Shown here one piece after another: positions 8,702-17,002 of a DNA stretch of 64,000 nucleotides. The notes below the pieces were generated by a model. That model saw only the letters and a list, made by a program, of their open reading frames with translations. It made no database searches and was not told the DNA's origin. The translations under genes were made by a program, and so were the position numbers. The DNA comes from Janthinobacterium sp. TB1-E2 (lineage in GTDB: Bacteria > Pseudomonadota > Gammaproteobacteria > Burkholderiales > Burkholderiaceae_D), in NCBI RefSeq assembly GCF_036885605.1, contig NZ_CP142523.1:2418001-2482000 (forward strand), written 5' to 3'. The first letter of the stretch is position 1. Each line of letters opens with the position of its first letter.

Positions 8702-10855
8702 TCAGAAATCGACGGTGGCCGACAGCCACAGACGGCGTCCGTCCAGGCTGTTGACATAGCGGTTGGCGTAGGTCAAGGTCGGCGCCGATGAACCACGGTA
8801 CGGCTGGTAGTCGATGAAGTCCTTGTTGAGCAGGTTGTACACGGCCGCGTTCAATGTCACGCGCTTGTTCAGCTGGTAGCTGGTGCCCAGGTGCAGCATG
8901 GTGTAGCCCTTGTAGTCGCCCAGCGCGGCCTTGGCGGCGCGCGTGGAAGCCGAGGTGCCCGGATCGCGGAAGCGCTCGCTGCGGTATTCGGCGCGCAGCC
9001 AGCCATTCCATTCGCGCGAGATATCCCACGACAGGCGCGCATTGACGGCGTGCTTGGGTGTGTCGCTCAGCGGCTTGCCCGCGTTGCTGCCACTCTTCTG
9101 TTCGCTTTCCGTGTACGTGTAGTTGGCGCTGGCCGACAAGGTCTTGCCCAGCGGGAAGCGCGTGTTCAGCTCGACGCCGCGCGTGACGGCCTCATCCACG
9201 TTGACGGACTGGCCAAACGCATCGACGTTGGGCCAGTTGCCGAAGCTGACGCAGCCTGGACGGTTCGGCGATGGACGGTAGTCACAGTTGACGAGACCGG
9301 TGCCCGTCGTGATCTTGTCCTTGAATTCGTTGTTGAACAGGGAGCCGCTGGCCGTCCAGCCGGCCAGGTTGTCGAAGTAGGTGCCGATTTCCGTCGTCGT
9401 GCTCGTTTCCGGCTTCAATTCCGGGCTGCCGACGAGGGGGATCGTGCCCTGGCCGCCGAAACCGTTGATGCCGGGCGACAGTTGCTCCACGCGCGGCGTC
9501 TTGTAGCCCTTGCTGACGCCGCCCTTGACGGTCCAGCTCGGCGTCACGTTCCACACGGCATACGCACGGGGGCTGGTCTGGCCGCCGAAGATGCTGTGAT
9601 CGTCATAGCGGGCGCCAAAGGTCAGCGCGACGTTCTCCAGCACCTGCCATTCGTCTTCCACGAACAGGGCTTTTTGCGTGAACTCGAATTTTTTCGGCGC
9701 CACGCCGTCCGTCATTTCCGCCTTCCACCACTGCGCGCCGATGGTCGCCATGTGCTTGCCTAATGGCATGACCAGCTTGGTGTCGAACACCTGGCTTTCC
9801 ACTTCCAGCGTGCGCGCGCTGCCGGCGACGGCGCCGGGCGTGCCTGGCGGGATCGTGCGGCCCAGGGTTTCCGTCTTGTTCACCATATAGCTGCTGTCCA
9901 CAGTGCCGAAGCCGAAGCGGCCCGTGTGTGACAGGGTCCACTGGTCGCGCTTGTATTTTTGTTCCGGGCCGTAGCCGCCCTGTACGGTCTTGGTGCCGAG
10001 CTGGCCGTTCGAATTGTCGTAGGTCTGGCGGCCCGCGTCCGCGTCGAGGATGACGGTGTGGTAGCGGTTCGGCGTGAAGGCCAGGCGCGCGCCAAAGTTT
10101 TCGATGTCCGCACGCACGGGGTTCGCGCCCATGCTGGCTGCCGTACTTCCGCCGGCCGCATTCGGGGAGCGGATATCGGCCGCGTCGCGGCGCTGCTTGC
10201 TGCCGCGCAGGGACAGGCCCAGCAGGTCGGTGGCGATGGGGCCGCTCAGGTAGAAGCGGCCGCTTTTCACGTCGCCGAAGTCCGATTCCTGCTGCACGGT
10301 GTAGTCGGCCGAGACGGAGCCCATCCACTGCTTGCCCACCTTGCGCGTGATGATGTTGATCACGCCGCCCATGGCGTCCGAGCCGTACAGGGTCGACATG
10401 GGGCCGCGGATGATCTCGATGCGCTCGATGGCGGCCAGCGGCGGCATGAAGCTCGTTTGCGTGCCGCCGAAGCCGTTCGGCGTGACATTGCCGGCCGCGT
10501 TCTGGCGCCGTCCGTCGATCAGCACCAGCGTGTAGTCGCTGGGCATGCCGCGGATGCTGATGTTCATGCCGCCCGTCTTGTCGCCCGCCGCGCCCACGTC
10601 GATGCCTTCCACGCTTTCCAGCGCCTGCGTCAGGTTGCCGAAACGCTCCTTCGACAGTTCCTGGCGCGTCAGCACCGTGATCGAGGCGGGCGCCTGCTTG
10701 ATGTCCTGCTCGAAACCGGAAGCGGAGACCACCACTTCCGGCATGCTGGCAGGCGCGCCCGTCTGGGCGTGCGCCGGCAGGCAGGACAGGGCGGCCACGG
10801 CCAGGGCCAGGGTGGTGGGACGCGGCAGGGGCGCGCGGCGGGTGCTGTTGGACAT
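8702..10855 (-). CDS. TonB-dependent catecholate receptor, CirA/FepA-like
   Basis: Outer-membrane receptor of 717 residues, probably for ferric catecholates. A signal peptide ending LPAHAQ is followed by a plug domain containing QAPASITVLTRQEL, SIRGMPSDYTLVLIDGRRQ and RIEIIRGPMSTLYGSDAMGG, all close to the E. coli CirA plug. The rest is a 22-strand-type barrel ending with an aromatic residue (TVDF). An AGGAG ribosome-binding site lies six bases before the ATG. Two Fur-box-like sequences sit 50-80 bp upstream, which fits iron repression. A sensor kinase gene diverges from it and a response-regulator gene converges on it. Substrate specificity (enterobactin, linear catechols or other) cannot be read from sequence alone. 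Confidence 0.92.
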   Translation of the reverse strand: MSNSTRRAPLPRPTTLALAVAALSCLPAHAQTGAPASMPEVVVSASGFEQDIKQAPASITVLTRQELSKERFGNLTQALESVEGIDVGAAGDKTGGMNISIRGMPSDYTLVLIDGRRQNAAGNVTPNGFGGTQTSFMPPLAAIERIEIIRGPMSTLYGSDAMGGVINIITRKVGKQWMGSVSADYTVQQESDFGDVKSGRFYLSGPIATDLLGLSLRGSKQRRDAADIRSPNAAGGSTAASMGANPVRADIENFGARLAFTPNRYHTVILDADAGRQTYDNSNGQLGTKTVQGGYGPEQKYKRDQWTLSHTGRFGFGTVDSSYMVNKTETLGRTIPPGTPGAVAGSARTLEVESQVFDTKLVMPLGKHMATIGAQWWKAEMTDGVAPKKFEFTQKALFVEDEWQVLENVALTFGARYDDHSIFGGQTSPRAYAVWNVTPSWTVKGGVSKGYKTPRVEQLSPGINGFGGQGTIPLVGSPELKPETSTTTEIGTYFDNLAGWTASGSLFNNEFKDKITTGTGLVNCDYRPSPNRPGCVSFGNWPNVDAFGQSVNVDEAVTRGVELNTRFPLGKTLSASANYTYTESEQKSGSNAGKPLSDTPKHAVNARLSWDISREWNGWLRAEYRSERFRDPGTSASTRAAKAALGDYKGYTMLHLGTSYQLNKRVTLNAAVYNLLNKDFIDYQPYRGSSAPTLTYANRYVNSLDGRRLWLSATVDF

Positions 10856-10905
10856 GCAAACTCCTGATGGTGGATGAGTTATTGGTGTGTGTTGCTGTGC
10901 AAGCT

Positions 10906-10936
10906 AATGGGAATCATTGAGGCAATAAGAATCATT
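10906..10936. promoter_or_regulatory. Two Fur-box-like sites
   Basis: AATGGGAATCATT (10906-10918) and AATAAGAATCATT (10924-10936) each match 11 of 13 positions of the Fur core AATGATAATCATT. They are 18 bp apart in the region between the receptor gene and the divergent kinase gene, so Fur could repress both directions. Confidence 0.65.
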
Positions 10937-10994
10937 TACAATTGCGGACATGGCATCCCAAAAAATATTTCGCTCCGGATCTTGCGCAGAAGTT

Positions 10995-11011
10995 CTTAAG
11001 AGATTCTTAAC
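10995..11011 (+). promoter_or_regulatory. PmrA/QseB-type direct repeat
   Basis: CTTAAG-N5-CTTAAC, two six-base half sites with an 11-bp period, matches the known binding pattern of PmrA/QseB-type regulators (YTTAAK-N5-YTTAAK). It lies about 60 bp beyond the Fur boxes as seen from the receptor gene, and just 14 bp before the GTG start of the kinase. The local response regulator is the obvious candidate to bind it. Confidence 0.6.
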
Positions 11012-11024
11012 GGCTGGCGGCGGC

Positions 11025-12371
11025 GTGAAAACCTGGTCCTTGCGGCGCACCCTGCTGGCCGTGCTGCTGGGCCTGACCCTGGCCCTGTGGGTGGGCAGCG
11101 CCGCCATCGTGTACGTGGAAGCGCGCCGCGAAAGCCAGGAATTGTTCGACCAGTCGCTGATCGAGACGGGCCATCTGCTGCTGTCGCTGGTGGAAAAGGA
11201 TGCGCGCAAACACGGCTTGACGGGGCCGATCGACGTGCCGCTGCGCGGCCATCCGAATCCCCATCAGTATTTGCTGTTCAAGGTGCGCGACGCGCAGCAG
11301 CGCGTGCTGTACCGCAATGACGCGGCGTCCGATATCGCCCTGTCGCGCAGCGCGCCGGACGGCCTGTCCTGGACCAGCATCGGCGGCCAGCGCTGGCGGT
11401 TGTTTTCGCTGTGGGACCCGCAGCGCACTTTGCAACTGCTGGTGGCCGAGCCGACCAGCCACCGCGACGACATCAGCCGCGGCTTCTTTTACCGCATCGC
11501 GCTGTTCGGCCTGCTGCTGGTGGCGCTGGCCACGATCGCCATCTGGTGGAGCATCCACCGCGTGTTTCGCGTGCTGCAGGCGTCGGCCGATGAAGTGTCG
11601 GCGCGCACGCCCGATGAACTGGCCGACGTCAGGCTGGCGGGCGCGCCCGCCGAACTGCATCCGCTGCTGCTGGAAATAAACCGCCTGTTCGGCAGGGTGC
11701 GGCAAAGCCGCGACAACGAGCAGCGCTTCACGGCCGATGCGGCGCACGAGCTGCGCACGCCGCTGGCCGCCATCAAAACCAATCTGCAAGTGCTGCAGCG
11801 GGCCCGCAGCGCGGACGAACGCGAGGAATTCATCGCCGCCCTGGGCGCCAGCGTGGAGCGCGCCACGCGCCTCGTCAACCAGCTGCTGGCGCTGGCGCAG
11901 CTCGATCCGCAGTCGCAAGCGGAGACAGCGCTGGCGCCGGGCGACCTGGCGCACTTGCTGGCGCAGCAGGGCGCGCAATGGCAGGCGCTGGCCGCGCAGT
12001 ACGGGCTGTCGCTAAGCGTGAACATGGCGCCGGCGCCGTGCGCGCTGCATGCGGACAGCCTGCAGCTGCTGCTGCGTAACTTGGTCGAGAATGCGCTGCG
12101 CTACACGCCTACACCGGGTTTTGTGGCCGTCAACTGCGGCGTGGAGGAGGGGCGCAGCTATCTGCGCGTGGCCGACACGGGGCCCGGCATCGCGCCAGAA
12201 CTGCACGAGCGCGTGTTCGAACGCTTCGTGCGCCTGGGCGGCGGACAGCTGCCCGGCAGCGGCCTGGGGCTGTCCATCGTGCGCCGCATCGCCGAACGGC
12301 ATGGCGCGCACATCATCCTTGGCGAAGGGCTGCAGGGCAGGGGGCTGGCGGTGACGGTCGTGTTTCCATGA
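11025..12371 (+). CDS. Sensor histidine kinase, QseC/PmrB type
   Basis: Inner-membrane sensor kinase. Counting from GTG 11025 it has 448 residues: a membrane helix near 8-28, a periplasmic domain, a second helix near 155-175, a short HAMP-like linker, a HisKA domain with His241 in AAHELRTPLAAIK, and a HATPase with NLVENALRY, DTGPGIAPE and GSGLGLSIV. An in-frame ATG at 10950 would add 25 residues but would place the start codon right after the Fur sites and put the regulator repeat inside the gene, so GTG 11025 is preferred. It is divergent from the receptor. The likely partner is the regulator at 7970-8638. The signal is unknown, but a metal or ferric-siderophore cue fits the setting. Confidence 0.88.
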   Translation: MKTWSLRRTLLAVLLGLTLALWVGSAAIVYVEARRESQELFDQSLIETGHLLLSLVEKDARKHGLTGPIDVPLRGHPNPHQYLLFKVRDAQQRVLYRNDAASDIALSRSAPDGLSWTSIGGQRWRLFSLWDPQRTLQLLVAEPTSHRDDISRGFFYRIALFGLLLVALATIAIWWSIHRVFRVLQASADEVSARTPDELADVRLAGAPAELHPLLLEINRLFGRVRQSRDNEQRFTADAAHELRTPLAAIKTNLQVLQRARSADEREEFIAALGASVERATRLVNQLLALAQLDPQSQAETALAPGDLAHLLAQQGAQWQALAAQYGLSLSVNMAPAPCALHADSLQLLLRNLVENALRYTPTPGFVAVNCGVEEGRSYLRVADTGPGIAPELHERVFERFVRLGGGQLPGSGLGLSIVRRIAERHGAHIILGEGLQGRGLAVTVVFP

Positions 12372-12404
12372 CGGCCCCGCCAGGGCAAGCTGCTTAGACC
12401 GACT

Positions 12405-15400
12405 TTACAGCGACTTGAGGAAAGCCAGCAGCGTCTCGCGGTCCGTCTTCGACAGATTCTCGAAACGCTGGCGCGCCTTGGTCCCTTCGCCGCCGTGCCA
12501 CAGGATCGCTTCCGTCAGGCTGCGCGCGCGGCCGTCATGCAGGTAGCCGGCCTTGCCGCCATTGCCCATGACTTTTTCCGTGTAGCCGATGCCCCACAGG
12601 GGCGCCGTGCGCCACATGCTGCCTTGCGCCTGGCCTTCCTTGAAGGTGTCGGCCAGTTCGGGGCCCATATCATGCAGCAGCAGGTCGGTGTACGGGCGGA
12701 TGGTCTGGTTGCGCAGTTCCGCGAACAGATGTCCCGCACCGGTCTTCATTTCCACCGTGTGGCAGGCGGCACAGCGCATGCCCTGGAACAGCTTCGAACC
12801 GGCGGCCACCTGCTGCGGGTCGACCTTGAGTTCCTCGATCGGCGCCACGCCTTTCGGGAAGCCGCTGGCGATGCTGCGCTGGGCCGGCACGGCCACCAGG
12901 GCCAGGTATTGCGTGATCGACTGCAGGTCCGCTTCCGAGATGCCCGGCTGGACGCCGCCCGCCGCGCAGGCCACCGGCCCCGCCGTGCAGGCGCGGTTGC
13001 GGTACACGGGCGAGGTGACGGCCATGTCCAGCAGCAGCGCGTCGGCGGCCTGGTGGCGCAAGGTGGCTTTCGCGGCCTTCCAGCCGAAGCGGCCCAGGCG
13101 CACGGCGCCCGTCTCCGGTTCATACACATAGTTGGGCAGGCCCATGACGCCGTCGGCATCCGGCGTGCTGCGCGCACGCGCCAGGATGTCGGCTTCCGGC
13201 ACGGCTTCCAGCAGGCCCGTACCGATCATTGGCGGCGCCGCGCGTAGCGAGACGATTTGCGGCACCGGGCCTTCGAAGGCCAAGGTCGGCTTGCGCAGTT
13301 CGACCTGCGTGCCATCGGCCAAGGTAGTCTTGCGTGTCGTAAAACCGCCCACGCTGACGCTGTTGCCCCAGTTTTGCGGCACGCCGGACGGTGACACGGC
13401 ATTCATCTGGATCGCCGTGCCGTATTGCGGATGCGGCACCTGCTGGCCCGCCGCATTGATGCTGGCGACGCGCACGGCCATCGTGTCGAGGCGCTGGTTC
13501 ATGGCCATCGGCGCGGGGCTGCGGCCATTGTTGACGTGGCAGGCGATGCAGGCCGACTGGCCGTAGCGCTGTCCCTGCAGGCCGACGGCGGGCGCGTAGC
13601 GGTCGTTGCCGCCTTCGTTGTGCTCGCCGGTGGTGAAGTTGGTGTGCACAAGGCGGCGGCCCTCGACAAAGCGCTGCATGTTCTGCATGCCGATGTTGTT
13701 GTGCGGCTGCTGGAACATGAACAGGGCGTTGTCCGAGTAGTTATACGACACGGAACCGAGGCCGCCGGACAGCGTTTCTTCCGGCAGGGGCACGCCATTG
13801 AGGCGCGGCTGCACGCCATACCACGGCCGCAGTCCCGCGCCTACCACATACGTCCATTCGTACGAGTAGTAGCGGATGCCGCCATCATCGCCTTTCGATG
13901 CCATCGCGGCGGTGGTGGAGAACATCGATGGCGACACTTCGATGATGTCGCCAGCCGTCAGCGCGCGCGCCTTGACGTCGGTGCCATTCGGCATGCCGCC
14001 GGCATCGAGGCCGCCATGGCCCGGGTACTCCTTGATCAGCAAGGTGCAGGCGCCGTTGATGCCGTTGGCGTTCGTCAGCCTGTCGTTGGCCGGATAGGCC
14101 ATCGGCTTGCAGACGGGGACGTTGCGGTCCACCAGTTCGCCGGGCGACATCCAGCCATAGCCCGTCACGCCGGGACGGTCGAAGCCGCGGAAGAAGGCCA
14201 CGCCGCCGGACAGGAAATCGACGGTGGTGTACTGGTTGACGATCAGCGTAGGCTTGGTGACGCCGCGGACCTTGCTGTTGTCGATGATTTCCACGCCCCA
14301 GGTGCGGTTCTTGAAGTACTGCGGCACGAAAGTGAGGTAATTGCCCGGACCCTTGTCCTGCGGCAGGCCCGTGACGGGATCGACCGTTTCATTCGGACCG
14401 TAGCCGATCTCATTCCATTCCTCGCCCCGCTCGCGGCCATGGCGCGCCAGGCCGCGCGCGCCGAAGCGCGTCACCAGCGTGCCGTCGGCAAGCGTGAATT
14501 GCAGGCTTTCCAGCGGCTGCGCGGCGGCGGGCAGCGGTGTCCAGTCGGCGCCGTTGGCGGGGAATTTCAGCGCCGACGTCGCGGTCGACGGCAGGCTGTT
14601 GTCGCTGCCCGGCGTCTTGAAGCTCACTTCCAGCAGCGAATAGCCATACTGCGTGGCGCGCGCCACGCCCTGCAGGCGGATGTAGCGGGCATGGATGCCC
14701 AGGTTGAAGAATTCCTCGGTGCCGCCGTGGCCATTGCTCACGTAGCGCACTTGCGACCAGTTCTGCCCGTCGTCGGACACCTGCAGCGCGTACTGCTTGC
14801 CGTACGCGTTTTCCCACAGCAGTTTCATGTAGCCGACGGGCGTCTTCGCGCCGAAGTCGAACTGTATCCAGGCGCCGTCCTCGAACTTGCTGGCCCAGCG
14901 CGTGCCCGTCTTGCCGTCGATCGCCATGGCGGCCGACATGCCGGCGTTTTCCACGGGAGAGGAAGTGGCGGCCACGGGCGAGATGGCCACGCCGGGCTGC
15001 CCCGGATCGATGGTGACCGGGGGCGGTTCGGTGACGGGCGGCGTCACGGGCGGCAGTACGGGTGTGCCCGAAAATGCCTGGATTTCAAAGATGGAGTAAC
15101 CATACTGGCCCGCGCGTTTGACGCCCTGCATGCGCAGGTAGCGACCTTGCGCGTCGAACCCCGTGATGTCCTCGATGCCGCCCTTGCTGTCGCTGACGTT
15201 CTGGATGGTGGTCCAGTGCGTATTGTCGTCCGATACCTGCAGCAGGTAGGCGCTGGCGTGCGCGTTTTCCCAGGCGATATGCACGCGCGTGATGCGCTGC
15301 GAGATGCCGAAATCGAGGGTCAGGTATTCATTGTCGGAGAACGCGCTGCCCCAGCGCGTGCCGTCGTTGCGGTCGATCGCGGCGCTGGCCGACAGGTCGC

Positions 15401-15617
15401 CCCGTTCCGCCGAGCTGGCCGTGGCGGCGACTGGCGTCAGTGCCGTTTCGGCCGATGCCTGCGCCAGCAGGTGCTGGGCCATGGCGGGCGTGGCCGGCTT
15501 GTCGCCGCCACCGCCGCATGCCGCCAGCAGCAGGGCCACGGCCAGCGGCAGGCGCCGCCTGGAAAAGTGGATAAAGCCGGCCTGGTGCTGCCGGGGCCGA
15601 AGCAGGGATGTGTGCAT
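12405..15617 (-). CDS. Discoidin (CBM32-like) x2 - di-haem DUF1111 lipoprotein
   Basis: Large exported lipoprotein of 1070 residues. A signal sequence with the lipobox LLAAC is followed by two F5/8-type discoidin domains (roughly residues 60-190 and 215-340). Each shows the R/W-rich pattern (NDGTRWGS, KTGTRWASKF) and a YGYS...E ending, and they are separated by a Pro/Thr linker. The remainder resembles DUF1111, a c-type di-haem oxidoreductase family related to MauG-type peroxidases, with CIACH near 690 and CAACH near 949. The start at 15617 has an AAGGA ribosome-binding site. A longer frame to 15710 lacks one. The gene is monocistronic and convergent with the kinase. Surface-bound redox action on a carbohydrate polymer is a guess; no substrate is known. 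Confidence 0.85.
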   Translation of the reverse strand: MHTSLLRPRQHQAGFIHFSRRRLPLAVALLLAACGGGGDKPATPAMAQHLLAQASAETALTPVAATASSAERGDLSASAAIDRNDGTRWGSAFSDNEYLTLDFGISQRITRVHIAWENAHASAYLLQVSDDNTHWTTIQNVSDSKGGIEDITGFDAQGRYLRMQGVKRAGQYGYSIFEIQAFSGTPVLPPVTPPVTEPPPVTIDPGQPGVAISPVAATSSPVENAGMSAAMAIDGKTGTRWASKFEDGAWIQFDFGAKTPVGYMKLLWENAYGKQYALQVSDDGQNWSQVRYVSNGHGGTEEFFNLGIHARYIRLQGVARATQYGYSLLEVSFKTPGSDNSLPSTATSALKFPANGADWTPLPAAAQPLESLQFTLADGTLVTRFGARGLARHGRERGEEWNEIGYGPNETVDPVTGLPQDKGPGNYLTFVPQYFKNRTWGVEIIDNSKVRGVTKPTLIVNQYTTVDFLSGGVAFFRGFDRPGVTGYGWMSPGELVDRNVPVCKPMAYPANDRLTNANGINGACTLLIKEYPGHGGLDAGGMPNGTDVKARALTAGDIIEVSPSMFSTTAAMASKGDDGGIRYYSYEWTYVVGAGLRPWYGVQPRLNGVPLPEETLSGGLGSVSYNYSDNALFMFQQPHNNIGMQNMQRFVEGRRLVHTNFTTGEHNEGGNDRYAPAVGLQGQRYGQSACIACHVNNGRSPAPMAMNQRLDTMAVRVASINAAGQQVPHPQYGTAIQMNAVSPSGVPQNWGNSVSVGGFTTRKTTLADGTQVELRKPTLAFEGPVPQIVSLRAAPPMIGTGLLEAVPEADILARARSTPDADGVMGLPNYVYEPETGAVRLGRFGWKAAKATLRHQAADALLLDMAVTSPVYRNRACTAGPVACAAGGVQPGISEADLQSITQYLALVAVPAQRSIASGFPKGVAPIEELKVDPQQVAAGSKLFQGMRCAACHTVEMKTGAGHLFAELRNQTIRPYTDLLLHDMGPELADTFKEGQAQGSMWRTAPLWGIGYTEKVMGNGGKAGYLHDGRARSLTEAILWHGGEGTKARQRFENLSKTDRETLLAFLKSL

Positions 15618-15775
15618 GCGATCTTCCTTGTTTTTATTGGTTATGCGAGATTGGTCAGACGGGCTACCTCCGCATCCCCGCCTATGGTGTTGCGCGTGCT
15701 TCACCGCCACGGCAGCGCCTTGCGGGGCAAAGATAGGGGAACAATTTAATTGCCTTATGGCAATATTATTCTTAA

Positions 15776-15802
15776 GTTATAGAAGCGCATGAGGCATGTC
15801 AA
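15776..15802 (-). promoter_or_regulatory. Candidate promoter of the discoidin-DUF1111 gene
   Basis: On the minus strand a perfect -35 TTGACA (15797-15802) is followed by TATAAC (15776-15781) with a short 15-bp spacer, or by TAACTT with 17 bp. A small inverted repeat ATTGCC-TTAT-GGCAAT (15749-15764) lies just downstream and could be an operator. Confidence 0.4.
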
Positions 15803-15896
15803 GAAGTCTCGTGCGCTTGTCATCAACTGTTCATATAGCCCGGGTTTTTTGCACTATGCTGGTGCGCAAGGTGAGTAAAAATGTGCGAAAGCATGA

Positions 15897-15904
15897 ATAA
15901 AATT
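15897..15904. repeat. Target-site duplication, left copy
   Basis: ATAAAATT directly abuts the left end of the IS and is repeated exactly at 16965-16972. Confidence 0.88.
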
Positions 15905-16964
15905 GGCTATGTCACCGTTAGATGTGGAAATGCACCCAGCGTTGCTTTCAACAGCGTTTCCGGTGAACGGATACGCCTGGCGTCGAGTATCCAACGCCAT
16001 CCCAGATAGTTCGGCAGGTAGCGCGTCGCCACGCCGTGAAACGGCCCCATCCATTGTCGCAAACGGCTGTGATAGGCGTTGACGTTCTGCACGTGGGCGG
16101 CGCCCTGCACGCGGATGCCGGCGCGCAGGTTGACGGCCTGGTGGCTGATCCCCGCTTCCCTGGCGAAGGCCCGATAGGCTGCATGACCATCGGTGACCAG
16201 CAGCACATCCTTGTCGATGGCGGGCAACAAACAGTGATGCAACTGCGCCTTGGTTAGCGCTCCTTTTCCCGTGACGAAATCGAGGGTCTGTCCCGTACGG
16301 TCGCGCGCCACCAGGATGCAGACCTGTTCGTTCGATATGCCGCGTTTATGGGCATGGCCGCCCCGGCGGCGGGGCGGACGCGTCATGTTTCTGGATCCCT
16401 TTTCCGATTCCAGCAGATATAACTCGTCTGCCTCGGCGATGCCGTGCAGGCCATGCGGCCGGTCCGTCTTTGCCAACGACAAAAAACGGTGGCGCCAGCG
16501 AAACGTGGTATTGCGGTGTACGCCCAGCTGTAACGCCGCCTTGCGCACGGAATCCGATGCCAGCAGACAATCGGCGTAATCGAGCCACAAGGTCTTGTGG
16601 CGCAGGTGCGCCAGCGGCGTGCCCGTCAAGGCGTTGAAGGTGCGGCCGCAGGGCACGCAACGGTAGCGCTGCAGTCCGTGCGCATGACCATGCCGGTGCA
16701 GGTGCGCCGAGCCGCAGGCGGGACAGGCCAATCGCGGCTGCGCCACATTTTCCAGCAGCGCGACGGTCGCGTCGTGTGGCGCGTTGCCATGCAGCAGGGC
16801 AATGCCTGCCTGCCGCTGGCGTCTGCTCAAACGAGCAAACTGCGCAATCAAGGTGATCCATTCGGCTGACCGCATGATCTGCTCCTGCAGGGTAAGTATG
16901 CAGAGTCAGACAAGACATCCAAGGGAAGATTCCGGCATTTCCCCTACTTGCCGATGACAGAGCC
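15905..16964. mobile_element. Complete IS1595-family insertion sequence
   Basis: A 1060-bp element with imperfect terminal inverted repeats. The left end GGCTATGTCA (15905-15914) pairs with the right end TGACAGAGCC (16955-16964), nine of ten bases, and the similarity continues inward for about 20 bp to a shared AAATGC. Both sides are flanked by the 8-bp sequence ATAAAATT (15897-15904 and 16965-16972), a target duplication of the length typical of IS1595. One intact transposase gene fills it. It sits in an AT-rich gap between two genes and disrupts neither. Confidence 0.9.
15907..16875 (-). CDS. IS1595-family (ISXO2-like) transposase
   Basis: Transposase of 322 residues with the two parts typical of the family. 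The N-terminus has a zinc ribbon (CPACG...CVPCG) and a helix-turn-helix around KAALQLGVHRNTTFRWRHRF. The ISXO2-like DDE-type catalytic domain follows, with acidic residues in AEADELYLLESEKG and VTDGHAAY and the later NVNAYHSRLRQWM segment. There is no frameshift or internal stop. The stop codon lies inside the left inverted repeat, so the gene fills the whole element. The protein is probably functional. Confidence 0.93.
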   Translation of the reverse strand: MRSAEWITLIAQFARLSRRQRQAGIALLHGNAPHDATVALLENVAQPRLACPACGSAHLHRHGHAHGLQRYRCVPCGRTFNALTGTPLAHLRHKTLWLDYADCLLASDSVRKAALQLGVHRNTTFRWRHRFLSLAKTDRPHGLHGIAEADELYLLESEKGSRNMTRPPRRRGGHAHKRGISNEQVCILVARDRTGQTLDFVTGKGALTKAQLHHCLLPAIDKDVLLVTDGHAAYRAFAREAGISHQAVNLRAGIRVQGAAHVQNVNAYHSRLRQWMGPFHGVATRYLPNYLGWRWILDARRIRSPETLLKATLGAFPHLTVT

Positions 16965-16972
16965 ATAAAATT
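16965..16972. repeat. Target-site duplication, right copy
   Basis: ATAAAATT directly abuts the right end of the IS and is identical to 15897-15904. Confidence 0.88.
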
Positions 16973-17002
16973 CAAGAAAAAAATGCATGGTGCGCGACGG
17001 GA

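Noticed and set aside
13425-15749. 774-codon open frame on the plus strand
   Set aside because: Antisense shadow of the discoidin-DUF1111 gene, which has a signal peptide, haem motifs and a ribosome-binding site.
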